NCBI GenBank assembly: GCA_021204765.1 | Contig: JAJPYU010000150.1 | Coordinates: 1-14,807, forward strand | Reading direction: 5' to 3' | Origin: Clostridiales bacterium | GTDB taxonomy: Bacteria > Bacillota > Clostridia > Lachnospirales > Lachnospiraceae | DNA: 14,807 bases | Shown: positions 6,629 to 14,386 of the stretch, piece after piece | How positions within the stretch are numbered: position 1 is the first letter of the stretch | Layout: the number at the start of each line of letters is the position of its first letter | Notes under the pieces: model-generated | What the model saw: the letters and a program-made list of their open reading frames with translations, nothing else | The model's database searches: none | Told to the model about the DNA's origin: nothing | Translations under genes and position numbers: made by a program

Positions 6629-7870
6629 TCAATATTCGGGCCGCAAATCTGCACAGATTACACGTCTTACTCCCCGCTGTTTTAAGAGTTCGCTGATACT
6701 TTCCCCCTGTCTTCTGCGCTCTTCGCAGTCACACTGGTTTAAGACCACACGATATTCTCTGTCCCCGACATTTTTTCGTGCCCCGTCTTCTGAGGACAGG
6801 ATTACAGCCAGATCCTCCTCTGTCATAAGGTGTCTTCCATCTGTCCCCAACAGCTTTTCAGCCTGCTCCTTTCGGAAACAGACTTCTTCCAGTGGCTGTC
6901 CCAGAGCGGTAAGCCCCGCAACTGCAATAACCATATCACTCTCCGTCGGTATCACAGGTTCCCATTCGGCCGGAACCTTGCAGGGCAGATGCTTCGCCCC
7001 ATCTGCTTCGACCAGCACCACATCAGCCGCCATCTGACAGTCCGCCATAGTGATTCCTATAGGAAACTGCAGTTTTTCGGAATCCACGGAAACTTTCTCC
7101 CCGGCCGCCACTATGGGATAATCATCGCAAAGTCTCAGCAGTGCATCGGCATCCGAGGCCACAGGCAGATCATTTGGGCTTAAAATATGGGTCGTGGTAG
7201 TGATTATCACACTCTTCCCGCCATCGGCATAATACCTTGCCATGGCATTTATCAGCGAAGTCTTGCCTCCCGCGCCCACCACGGAAATAACCCGTCCGGT
7301 CTCAAGGGTATCGATGTCCTGCAACTCGAGAGCAGGCAGCTCACAAAGTCTGACTTTTTCCCTGTGACACCGCATTACCTGCTTCCCTCCCACGTCACCA
7401 TAAAGTGACATAAGCTCAGAAAAATAAATACTGTCAAATATCACGGGATTTCCCGTTTTGCCTCCATACGAAGCGGCAAGAATGATTCCTTTTCCCGCTT
7501 CCCACATATCCAGCATTTTTCTCAGGGATTTTTCAGTCAGATACGGCTGGTCTGAAACCGCAAGAAGACAGGCCTCCGAATCCGGAGACACCTGCCTAAG
7601 CTTCTTTAAACCAATCCGGACAGAGCCGGAAATCCCCTTCCCGGGAAGGGGATTTCTAACGGTCTCTAATCCGGGGAAGTTCTCACGTATATCCTGAAAA
7701 ATAACATCATACTGACTCACCACAACAACATTTTCCAGGAATCCTTCTTTTTTTAACTGCCGGATTTTCGTGAGTATATGGCGGTACATGGGCTGCTGCC
7801 CGATGGGATGCAGCAGCTTATTGCTGCCGAAACGGGTGCTGTTTCCCGCAGCGAGTATGATCGCATCCAT
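6629..7870 (-). CDS. MocA-like molybdenum cofactor cytidylyltransferase fused to YqeC
   Basis: The 413-residue protein joins two proteins that are usually separate. Residues 1-190 are a MobA/MocA-like nucleotidyltransferase, with LAAGNSTRFGSNKLL (6-20), SDQPY (106-110), GNPVIF (140-145) and GDVGGK (158-163). This domain should transfer CMP (or a related nucleotide) to molybdopterin. Residues 192-413 are YqeC, a selenium-dependent hydroxylase accessory protein of unproven chemistry, with a P-loop-like VVGAGGKTSLI (197-207), the TTTTHI segment (224-229) and the family's VEADGAKHLPCKVP (287-300). The start at 7870 has GGAG ten bases upstream. The gene follows the permease by 58 bases and precedes selD. 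The fusion suggests that the two activities act on the same cofactor, which is inference. Confidence 0.9.
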   Translation of the reverse strand: MDAIILAAGNSTRFGSNKLLHPIGQQPMYRHILTKIRQLKKEGFLENVVVVSQYDVIFQDIRENFPGLETVRNPLPGKGISGSVRIGLKKLRQVSPDSEACLLAVSDQPYLTEKSLRKMLDMWEAGKGIILAASYGGKTGNPVIFDSIYFSELMSLYGDVGGKQVMRCHREKVRLCELPALELQDIDTLETGRVISVVGAGGKTSLINAMARYYADGGKSVIITTTTHILSPNDLPVASDADALLRLCDDYPIVAAGEKVSVDSEKLQFPIGITMADCQMAADVVLVEADGAKHLPCKVPAEWEPVIPTESDMVIAVAGLTALGQPLEEVCFRKEQAEKLLGTDGRHLMTEEDLAVILSSEDGARKNVGDREYRVVLNQCDCEERRRQGESISELLKQRGVRRVICADLRPEY

Positions 7871-7928
7871 ACATGTGATTCTCCAATTCAGAGGTTTTAG
7901 ACATCATCGCACAGATGGCAACAGTCCG

Positions 7929-9293
7929 CTACTCTGCTTTTGACTCCTCCGCTTTCGGCGTTTCCTCCGCAGGTTTGTCCTTTGGCAGGATAAGATTCAG
8001 CAGGATGGCAACGATAGTAGCCACGACCACGGGAGTCTTGCCGAACACTGTGGTAACCCATGCGGGGAACATTGCCAGGGAGGCGGATGCCTGAGTCACG
8101 CCTACGCCCAGAGCAACAGCCAGTCCGACGATGGAAGTATTGCGGAAAGTCAGCCCCTGTGATGAGAAGAGCTTTATTCCGGTCATGGCTATGGAGGCGA
8201 ACACGGAGATGGTAGCACCGCCAAGCACACACTGAGGAATGGTGGTCAGCAGTCCGGAGAATTTCGGCACCAGACCGGCGACCAGCAGGATCAGTGCTGC
8301 CAGTCCCAGCACAAAGCGGTTTATGACTTTGGTGGTGGTCACTATACCAACGTTCTGGCTGTAAGTAGCGGTAGGAGGACATCCCAGCAGAGCGCCGATG
8401 ATATTCATGACACCGTAGGCCACGATACCGCCTTTCAATTCCTGATTAGACGGCTCCCTGTCCATACTGCCGGAGGTAGTGGCGGTAAAATCTCCTATTG
8501 CCTGAATGGAATTGATGGCAAAGAGCAGCGCGATAGTCACACAGGCCGAGGGTTCAAACTGAAGTCCGAAATGCACTACCCTGGGCGCCTGGAAAAAGCT
8601 GGATGTGGCCACAGCGGAGAGATCCACCATTCCGAAGCAGGCTGCTACGATATAGCCTACAACGATGCCCATAAGTATTGATGCCAGCTTCAGGAATCCC
8701 TTTGAGAAATGATTTAAAAGCACCACCACTGCCAGAGTAATGAACGCAACCAGCCAGTTCTGCCAGCTGCCGTAATCCGCGCTGGAGGATCCGCCGGCCA
8801 TATAGTTGACGGCAGTCGGATAAAGGGAAATACCGATGGTAAACACCACTGTACCGGTTACCAGAGGCGGGAACACCACCCTGATCTTGTCGATCACAAA
8901 ACCGATAAGCAGGGCGACAATACCGCCGATGATCTGTGCTCCGAAAATGGCTGCCATTCCGAAATCAGCCGCAATAGCCTGCATACTGGCCACATAGGCG
9001 AAGCTGACTCCCATGATTACCGGCAGTCCGGCTCCCAGATGGAATCCTTTCTTTTTCCCGATGGGAAACAGCTGAATAAGTGTGGTGATAGCTGACACGA
9101 TCAGGGATGCCTGGATCAGCAAGACCCGGTCTGACGTGTCCAGATTCGCTACTCCTGCCACAATGATAGCCGGTGTCACACAGCCGACTATCATAGCCAC
9201 TACATGCTGCAGTGCCAGCGGCAGCGCCTTGCCGAATTCAGGCAATCCGTTCCATTCAAAGATTGATGCTTTGTTCTTTTTCGTCTGTTCCAT
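7929..9293 (-). CDS. NCS2-family purine permease (xanthine/uric acid type)
   Basis: The 454-residue membrane protein has the length and motif order of the nucleobase:cation symporter-2 family. It starts with a short cytosolic segment, then ALQHVVAMIVG (27-37) in the first helix, GFHLGAGLPVIMG (83-95), LQFEPSACVTIALLFAINS (244-262), GDFTATTSGSMDRE (267-280) and the NCS2 signature region SQNVGIVTTTKVINR (312-326). These segments include the family's substrate-binding Glu and Gln-Asn positions. About 14 membrane segments are expected. The C-terminal tail (PKDKPAEETPKAEESKAE) is charged and cytosolic. It most likely imports xanthine or uric acid by proton symport, feeding the xanthine dehydrogenase encoded upstream; the sequence does not separate xanthine from urate. 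It has its own promoter but lies in the same orientation within the cluster. Confidence 0.92.
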   Translation of the reverse strand: MEQTKKNKASIFEWNGLPEFGKALPLALQHVVAMIVGCVTPAIIVAGVANLDTSDRVLLIQASLIVSAITTLIQLFPIGKKKGFHLGAGLPVIMGVSFAYVASMQAIAADFGMAAIFGAQIIGGIVALLIGFVIDKIRVVFPPLVTGTVVFTIGISLYPTAVNYMAGGSSSADYGSWQNWLVAFITLAVVVLLNHFSKGFLKLASILMGIVVGYIVAACFGMVDLSAVATSSFFQAPRVVHFGLQFEPSACVTIALLFAINSIQAIGDFTATTSGSMDREPSNQELKGGIVAYGVMNIIGALLGCPPTATYSQNVGIVTTTKVINRFVLGLAALILLVAGLVPKFSGLLTTIPQCVLGGATISVFASIAMTGIKLFSSQGLTFRNTSIVGLAVALGVGVTQASASLAMFPAWVTTVFGKTPVVVATIVAILLNLILPKDKPAEETPKAEESKAE

Positions 9294-9320
9294 AGTCCTT
9301 TCTCCCTCTTTTTTAATAAT

Positions 9321-9349
9321 ATAATATAAATGATATACGGGCGTGTCAT
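9321..9349 (-). promoter_or_regulatory. Promoter for purine permease gene
   Basis: ATGACA (9349-9344, five of six to consensus) and TATTAT (9326-9321, five of six) are separated by 17 bases on the minus strand. The predicted start near 9314 gives a leader of about 20 bases to the ATG at 9293, with a purine-rich AGAGGGAGAAAGG ribosome binding region. The -35 lies in the right arm of the inverted repeat, so a regulator or fold there could control it. Confidence 0.6.
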
Positions 9350-9403
9350 TAAGTCATTCATCCACTGCCATGCAAGCACGGCGTGAATGATGACTTTTGA
9401 CAC
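9343..9403 (-). repeat. Long imperfect inverted repeat between xdhC-type gene and permease
   Basis: Starting directly after the stop codon, GTGTCA (9403-9398) pairs with TGACAC (9348-9343), and AAGTCAT followed by CATTCAC pairs, with one bulge and one mismatch, with GTGGATGAATGACTT. About 19 base pairs surround a loop of roughly 16 bases. The right arm contains the -35 box of the permease promoter. No clean U tract follows, so it is not a standard terminator. It may be an operator, an mRNA-stabilising hairpin or a weak attenuator. Confidence 0.55.
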
Positions 9404-10357
9404 TTATATCAATATATCCGCGATCCAGACTTTCATCCGGCCGCCGCAGGCCATACCGGCCTCAGCAGCAACATCATTGTTCATATCCAGACTTATCATT
9501 TTCGTCTCTCCCGTTCCGATAAGCTTAAATGCCTCCCTGAGAGCTATACCCTCAGCACAGCCGCCACCTATAGTACCGGCAGTCTGAAATCCCCGGTTAA
9601 CCGCCATCATGGCTCCCGGTTTCGCAGGAGTCGAACCGCTGGCCTCGCATACCACCAGCAGCGCTTTGTCATTCTGATCCCGCTCAAGGAAATCCATAAG
9701 TTTCTCGTCTGTATCCTCACAGACCAGCTTAACTGCTCTGTCATCTGTATGGGTCATACCTGAAGGATGTTTCCTGCGGCAGGCTATCAGTTCCGCAGCT
9801 ATGGACAGCCCAATCTCCCTGGGTGTCAGAGCGCCAATAGATATCCCGATCGGCATATGGATCCGTGCGATATCTTCCTCACGGAAGCCTTCCTGTGAAA
9901 GCATTTCCCGCACTCCTGCCGCCCGTTTCCGTGAAGCCATCATCCCCAGATATCCGGGCACATGCCCCTGCAAAAAATACCTGAGACACTCCAGATCAAA
10001 CTGATGACCCCTGGTCACTACAGTCACATAGTCCGAAGCTCCGACGGACAGCCGTTTCAGCGCATGTACAAAATGGTCACAGTATATCTCCTTAGCACCG
10101 GGAAAAACTGTTGAACTGGCAAACTCCGGACGGTCGTCGACAGCAACGACATAAAACCCCAGCTCTGCGGCATATCTTCCGATCTCCTGTCCCACATTTC
10201 CCCCGCCGCAGATGATAAGGCGCTCTTTTGGCTTGAATACCCTTATATAATTTCTGCCATCTGTATGGATCTCAAGGACAGCTTCTCCTTTTTCCCTCAG
10301 CTGAGCCGGGACATCCGCAATCCGAAGCACGCCATTCAGCTCCTTTTCATTTTGCAT
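9404..10357 (-). CDS. XdhC/CoxI-type maturation protein with swapped domain order
   Basis: The 317-residue protein carries both halves of the XdhC family but in reverse order. A Rossmann domain comes first (about 44-195), with IICGGGNVGQEIG (48-60), VVAVDDRPEFA (70-80) and TRGHQFDLECL (115-125). The XdhC/CoxI domain follows (about 225-317), with EASGSTPAKPG (238-248), TIGGGCAEG (262-270) and MACGGRMKVWI (302-312). Usual XdhC proteins have the GSTP domain N-terminal. XdhC binds molybdenum cofactor, helps in its sulfuration (here perhaps selenation) and delivers it to xanthine dehydrogenase. The start at 10357 is supported by GAGG seven bases upstream. The gene follows yqeB by 45 bases and is followed immediately by a long inverted repeat and a promoter for the permease. 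Family is secure; the permutation is read directly from motif positions. Confidence 0.88.
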   Translation of the reverse strand: MQNEKELNGVLRIADVPAQLREKGEAVLEIHTDGRNYIRVFKPKERLIICGGGNVGQEIGRYAAELGFYVVAVDDRPEFASSTVFPGAKEIYCDHFVHALKRLSVGASDYVTVVTRGHQFDLECLRYFLQGHVPGYLGMMASRKRAAGVREMLSQEGFREEDIARIHMPIGISIGALTPREIGLSIAAELIACRRKHPSGMTHTDDRAVKLVCEDTDEKLMDFLERDQNDKALLVVCEASGSTPAKPGAMMAVNRGFQTAGTIGGGCAEGIALREAFKLIGTGETKMISLDMNNDVAAEAGMACGGRMKVWIADILI

Positions 10358-10402
10358 CCTTTTTCCTCACTGCTGTTTTGGATAATTCTTATCACAAATG
10401 TT

Positions 10403-11284
10403 TTAACCCGCAGTATTGCCGTACACTCCGTGACTGACCAGCACCTCCAGCACACCCCCGGCAATGCATCCGGCTTTGTCAGAAATGGTGTCACAGTTTT
10501 CCCTCTCCTCAATCCGGGGATCGATGTCCGCGATCTTCAATCCTTTTTTTACATAAAACCCGTCACGGATCATGCCTCTTAAAACCCCGGTCAAAGTTGC
10601 TGTTACCGGATGACCATCAGACATCTGGGCTCTCGAATCTGTCTGCGTCGCATCTCCCCTGATACCGGCTGGAAATATTATTTCCGGGTTGTCATATGTA
10701 ATTATTGCCAGTAGCTGTCCCTTCTCCACCAGATCCCCGATATGTACACACACATGGATGGTACCTGCGGCCGGAGCATGTATCACCCGTTCGGCCCCAT
10801 ATCCTCCGATGATTCCCGGGACTCCGGTATTGGGTATGGCCGGTCCGCTCTCAATGATCCTGCCGAGTCTGTGCCCCCTCATGGTCTCTATGACATAATC
10901 CACATCTTCACCGGCACAAAATCCCGGTCCCAGGGCGATGGTCAACGGCGCCATCTTACGATTTGTTCCCAGATTTTTCTTCGCCAGTATGGCATCAATA
11001 ACAGCTTCGGGATGAAGTTTCCCGATCATCTCTCCCTCAGGATCTGTCATGAGCGGGATCTCACTGTTTTTCCAGACTCTATGACATTCTTCCATATCAG
11101 ATACCCTGCGGCATATGACTCCTTCAACCACCGAAGTACCATCATATACTGCCTCGCAGAAAGCCACTTTCCGACGGATAGCCGTGGGATGATCTGTCTC
11201 AAGAATCAGAACTTTATACCCGCATTTATATAATCTGTAAATAGTTCCCGTGGCAATATCTCCGCCGCCTCTGACAATGATCAT
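10403..11284 (-). CDS. yqeB: Selenium-dependent molybdenum hydroxylase maturation protein, YqeB/EF2563 family
   Basis: The 293-residue protein matches the EF2563-type maturation family (the C-terminal part of E. coli YqeB), which occurs with orphan SelD and selenium-dependent molybdenum hydroxylases; its exact chemistry is not established. Visible features are an N-terminal nucleotide-binding-like IVRGGGDIATG (3-13), ALGPGF (117-122), a biotinyl/lipoyl-like segment starting APAAGTI (170-176) and IADIDPR (251-257). From recalled E. coli YqeB, the lipoyl-like region here holds an extra stretch of roughly 25 residues (about 200-224) containing DATQTDSRAQ. The gene starts within the ferredoxin stop (ATGA overlap), so translation is coupled. 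In E. coli, YqeB is fused to an XdhC module; here the XdhC-type protein is the separate next gene, 45 bases downstream. Inferred role: insertion or protection of the Se/Mo cofactor. Confidence 0.88.
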   Translation of the reverse strand: MIIVRGGGDIATGTIYRLYKCGYKVLILETDHPTAIRRKVAFCEAVYDGTSVVEGVICRRVSDMEECHRVWKNSEIPLMTDPEGEMIGKLHPEAVIDAILAKKNLGTNRKMAPLTIALGPGFCAGEDVDYVIETMRGHRLGRIIESGPAIPNTGVPGIIGGYGAERVIHAPAAGTIHVCVHIGDLVEKGQLLAIITYDNPEIIFPAGIRGDATQTDSRAQMSDGHPVTATLTGVLRGMIRDGFYVKKGLKIADIDPRIEERENCDTISDKAGCIAGGVLEVLVSHGVYGNTAG

Positions 11285-11754
11285 GATACTATGATCCCCC
11301 TCAGATCCCTTATCACATTTCTGGGACAGGTGATCACACAGTTCCCACAGGAGAGACAGGCATCCTCATCTATCCAGGCACACTGATCTTCTATCCGGAC
11401 AGCCTCAGCAGGACACTCTTTACGGCAAAGTCCACAGGCAATGCAGCTGACTTCACATGCCTTTTTTGCCACGATACCCTTATCGCGGTTGGAGCAGAGC
11501 GCCACGAAAGGTTCACCCTCCCGGCGCATATGAATAATGTGCTGGGGACAGGCTTTCTCGCAGAGCCTGCATCCTGCGCAGGCTTCCCGGTCTACCTCAG
11601 CCACCCCGTATTCATTAAAATCTATGGCACCTTTTCGGCAGGCTTTGATGCAGGCGCCGCAGCCGATACAGCCGGACCAGCAGTTGTGGCTCCTTATACC
11701 GCCGCTGCAGGCCACATATGCTTTTTTTCTCTGAAAAGACTGCATTTTCGCCAT
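11281..11754 (-). CDS. RnfB-like ferredoxin with four [4Fe-4S] motifs
   Basis: This 157-residue cytosolic protein contains four CxxCxxCxxxC motifs: Cys29/32/35/39, Cys59/62/65/69, Cys104/107/110/114 and Cys133/136/139/143. They are arranged as two ferredoxin-like pairs joined by a spacer holding VALCSNRDKG and a further Cys100. The spacer and spacing resemble the ferredoxin half of RnfB rather than a simple 2[4Fe-4S] ferredoxin. There is no N-terminal membrane helix. The gene begins three bases after the xdh stop with a very strong AAGGAGG site eight bases upstream, and its stop overlaps the next start as ATGA, so it is made together with the hydroxylase and YqeB. The likely job is to take electrons from the xanthine dehydrogenase, which lacks a FAD subunit, and pass them to a cellular carrier. 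That role is inferred from position and cofactor content. Confidence 0.88.
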   Translation of the reverse strand: MAKMQSFQRKKAYVACSGGIRSHNCWSGCIGCGACIKACRKGAIDFNEYGVAEVDREACAGCRLCEKACPQHIIHMRREGEPFVALCSNRDKGIVAKKACEVSCIACGLCRKECPAEAVRIEDQCAWIDEDACLSCGNCVITCPRNVIRDLRGIIVS

Positions 11755-11757
11755 AAC

Positions 11758-14322
11758 CTATGCCTCCTTCCTTCTGCGTGAATAGGGTGTATTCTCCAGA
11801 GGGAGCCTGGTACGATAATTCCCGTCATATTTATAATAGGCCCCGGCTATGGCAGGTGCGGTGGGAATAGAAGTAATTTCTCCTATCCCGATAGCCCCTC
11901 CGCCTACTTTAACTCCCGGTTTTTCAACAATTATACTCTCCACATCCGGCACCTGATTGGCGCGGAAGAGTCCCAGTGTCCCGAATTTCGAGAGGGGCAC
12001 ACAGTCCTTTAAAGCGTATTCTTCAGTCAGGGCGTATCCCATGGACATGACAACTCCGCCCTCGATCTGGCCCTCGACAGACAGGGGATTTACCGCCCGT
12101 CCCACATCGTGGGCCGCCACTATACGTTCTATTTTCCCTTCATCATTCAAAACACAGACCTGTGTCGCGTATCCGTAAGCCACATGGGAGACAGGATTGG
12201 GTACATCCGCTCCCAGCGGATCTGTCTTAGCCAGATATTCTCCGTAGTACTCCTTCCCTTCCAGCTCAGCCATAGAGTGAGCCTCCCGGTCTTTGTTAAA
12301 TAATTCACAGGCCCGGCGCGCGGCTTCCCCGGTTATCAGCGTTTGCCTTGAACCCGATGTAGTCCCGGAATCCGGAGCATTTACCGTATTGGCTGCCTCA
12401 TAGACCACCTGATCCCGGGTAAGGCCGGTATTCTCAATGACTACCTGCAAAAGCACGGTCCCCAGCCCCTGTCCGATACAGGATGCTCCGGAGCGAATGT
12501 GCAGCTTCCCGTCCGTCACGGAGAGAATGGCCCTGCCGAAATCCGGCAGTCCCACGCCGACGCCGGCATTTTTCATGGCACAGCCTATTCCCACGTATTT
12601 ATTATTTTCAAAAACATCTTTTACTGCCTCAAGAGTCTCAACAAGTCCTGTGGACTCGTCCACTATCTGGCCGTTGGGCAGCTCCTGTCCCGGACGGATG
12701 GCATTGCGGTAACGGATCTCCCAGGGACTTATTCCCACCATTTCCGCCATTTTCGTCATCATCATCTCCATGCAGAAACAGGTCTGGGTGACTCCGAAAC
12801 CGCGGAAGGCCCCTGCCGGAGGATTGTTTGTATAATAAGCTTTGCCGTCTATCTCAAAATTCTGGTAATTGTAAGGTCCCGCCGCATGAGTGCAGGCCCT
12901 CTCCAGTACAGGCCCGCCAAGGGAAGCATAGGCTCCGGTATCAGCAATCACCGCAGCGGTAACTCCCTGAATGATACCGTTTTCGTCACAGCCTACAGCA
13001 AACTCCACATCCATGGGATGACGTTTGGGGTGAACGATAATGCTCTCCTGTCTGGTCAGTTTCACCTTCACCGGGCGATGGGTCAGCCAGGCTGCCAGTG
13101 CGGCATGGTGCTGAACTGACATATCCTCTTTCCCGCCGAAGCCGCCGCCCACCAGCTTATTGACCACACGTACTTTCTCTCTGGGCAGTCCAAGCATCAG
13201 GGCACATTCCCTCTGGGTATCATAGGTACCCTGGTCTGTGGAATAAATCAGGACGCCGTCCTCATAGGGCATGGCCACCGCACACTCCGGCTCCAGGAAA
13301 GCGTGTTCCGTCCAGGGTGTATGAAATGTCTCCCGGTAAACATAGGCGGATTCGGCAATAGCTTTTTTGGCATCTCCCCTGGACACATGTTTGTGGGCCA
13401 TAAGGTTTCCTTTTTCATGAACGAGAGGCGCATCCTCCCGCATGGCCTCATAGGGACTGGTAACCGGAGTCCCCACTTCACTCTCCACCTTTACCAGTTT
13501 CTTAGCTTTTTCCAGGATCTCTCCGGTCTCCGCCACCACCAGGGCTATGGCGTCTCCCAGATAACGTGTGTACTCTCCCACCGGGATCATGGTATCCCAG
13601 TCCTGCATGATGTGTCCCACTTTAACACTGCCGGGGATATCTGCAGCAGTGTACACTCCGATGACTCCGGGCAGAGCCAGAGCTTTTTCCGCGTCAATCG
13701 ACAGGATTCTCTCCCGGGGATACTTCGGGCGGATCACGCCGCCGTAAACCAGTCCCTCCACTTCCATGTCGTCAACATATTCCCCGTAGCCCAGGGTCTT
13801 CTCTCTTGCATCCACCCGATGAACCCGCTCGCCCATTTTCCAGGTGAAATGCTTTTCCGGTATCCCTTTGCCCTCACGCTTTATCTTCGCAGCAAGCTCT
13901 ATGGCATCAATAATTTTTTTATAACCGGTACAGCGGCAGATATTGTTGCGCAGGGCATAGGCGATCTCCCGGCGGGACGGATCCGGATTCTTATCCAGCA
14001 ATCCCTTACCGCTGATCACCATACCCGGAATGCAGAACCCGCACTGTACGGCTCCCGCCTCGGCAAAAGAAAAAGCAAAAATCTCCTTTTCCTCATCCGA
14101 AATCCCTTCAACCGTAATGATCTTTCTCCCGTCCATCATGGCCAGAGTGGGAATGCATGCTTTTACAGCAGTACCGTCCACCAGCACATGACAGGTGCCG
14201 CATGCTCCCTCACTGCATCCGTCCTTCACCGACTTGCATTTACAGACATCCCGCAGGAAAGGCAGAAGCTTCCCGTCACCTTCCACCTGATAATCCGTAC
14301 CGTTCACATTGATTCGATACAT
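11758..14322 (-). CDS. xdh: Selenium-dependent xanthine dehydrogenase, fused [2Fe-2S] and molybdopterin subunits
   Basis: The 854-residue protein fuses the iron-sulfur and molybdopterin parts of a xanthine oxidase-family hydroxylase, the layout of the selenium-dependent xanthine dehydrogenases (TIGR03311 type). Residues 1-75 form a plant-type [2Fe-2S] domain with Cys36, 41, 44 and 56. Residues 80-150 carry the second [2Fe-2S] cluster with Cys94, 97, 129 and 131. The molybdopterin part follows, with HAFLEPE (340-346), GGGFGGKED (392-400), AFRGFG (505-510), GQGLGT (617-622), SGSRQT (656-661) and the catalytic Glu815 in GIGEITS. There is no FAD domain. It should hydroxylate xanthine or a related purine; the exact substrate is inferred from family and the nearby permease. 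The start at 14322 follows the ribosome binding site AAGGGGGAAG. A longer reading to 14415 would overlap the promoter and adds no domain. The labile selenium is an inorganic Mo ligand, so no selenocysteine codon is expected. Confidence 0.93.
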   Translation of the reverse strand: MYRINVNGTDYQVEGDGKLLPFLRDVCKCKSVKDGCSEGACGTCHVLVDGTAVKACIPTLAMMDGRKIITVEGISDEEKEIFAFSFAEAGAVQCGFCIPGMVISGKGLLDKNPDPSRREIAYALRNNICRCTGYKKIIDAIELAAKIKREGKGIPEKHFTWKMGERVHRVDAREKTLGYGEYVDDMEVEGLVYGGVIRPKYPRERILSIDAEKALALPGVIGVYTAADIPGSVKVGHIMQDWDTMIPVGEYTRYLGDAIALVVAETGEILEKAKKLVKVESEVGTPVTSPYEAMREDAPLVHEKGNLMAHKHVSRGDAKKAIAESAYVYRETFHTPWTEHAFLEPECAVAMPYEDGVLIYSTDQGTYDTQRECALMLGLPREKVRVVNKLVGGGFGGKEDMSVQHHAALAAWLTHRPVKVKLTRQESIIVHPKRHPMDVEFAVGCDENGIIQGVTAAVIADTGAYASLGGPVLERACTHAAGPYNYQNFEIDGKAYYTNNPPAGAFRGFGVTQTCFCMEMMMTKMAEMVGISPWEIRYRNAIRPGQELPNGQIVDESTGLVETLEAVKDVFENNKYVGIGCAMKNAGVGVGLPDFGRAILSVTDGKLHIRSGASCIGQGLGTVLLQVVIENTGLTRDQVVYEAANTVNAPDSGTTSGSRQTLITGEAARRACELFNKDREAHSMAELEGKEYYGEYLAKTDPLGADVPNPVSHVAYGYATQVCVLNDEGKIERIVAAHDVGRAVNPLSVEGQIEGGVVMSMGYALTEEYALKDCVPLSKFGTLGLFRANQVPDVESIIVEKPGVKVGGGAIGIGEITSIPTAPAIAGAYYKYDGNYRTRLPLENTPYSRRRKEA

Positions 14323-14345
14323 ATGACTTCCCCCTTCTGGCCCTG

Positions 14346-14360
14346 ATATCACCGTGATAT
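14346..14360. promoter_or_regulatory. 15-bp palindrome in xdh leader, candidate operator
   Basis: ATATCACCGTGATAT is a perfect inverted repeat of two 7-bp arms around one central base. It sits about 20-35 bases downstream of the predicted transcription start and upstream of the xdh ribosome binding site. A repressor bound here would block elongation or initiation. The stem is short and AT-rich, with no U tract, so it does not look like a terminator. No regulator gene is present in the window, so the binding protein is unknown. Confidence 0.5.
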
Positions 14361-14386
14361 TAAGTTCAAATAACCAATCTGTTTTT

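Noticed and set aside
9294..9403. Purine riboswitch before the purine permease
   Set aside because: The conserved three-way junction sequences of the purine riboswitch are absent, and the predicted leader after the promoter is only about 20 bases.
13303..14346. Long plus-strand open frame of 347 codons
   Set aside because: It is fully antisense to the xanthine dehydrogenase gene, and its translation has no recognisable motif.
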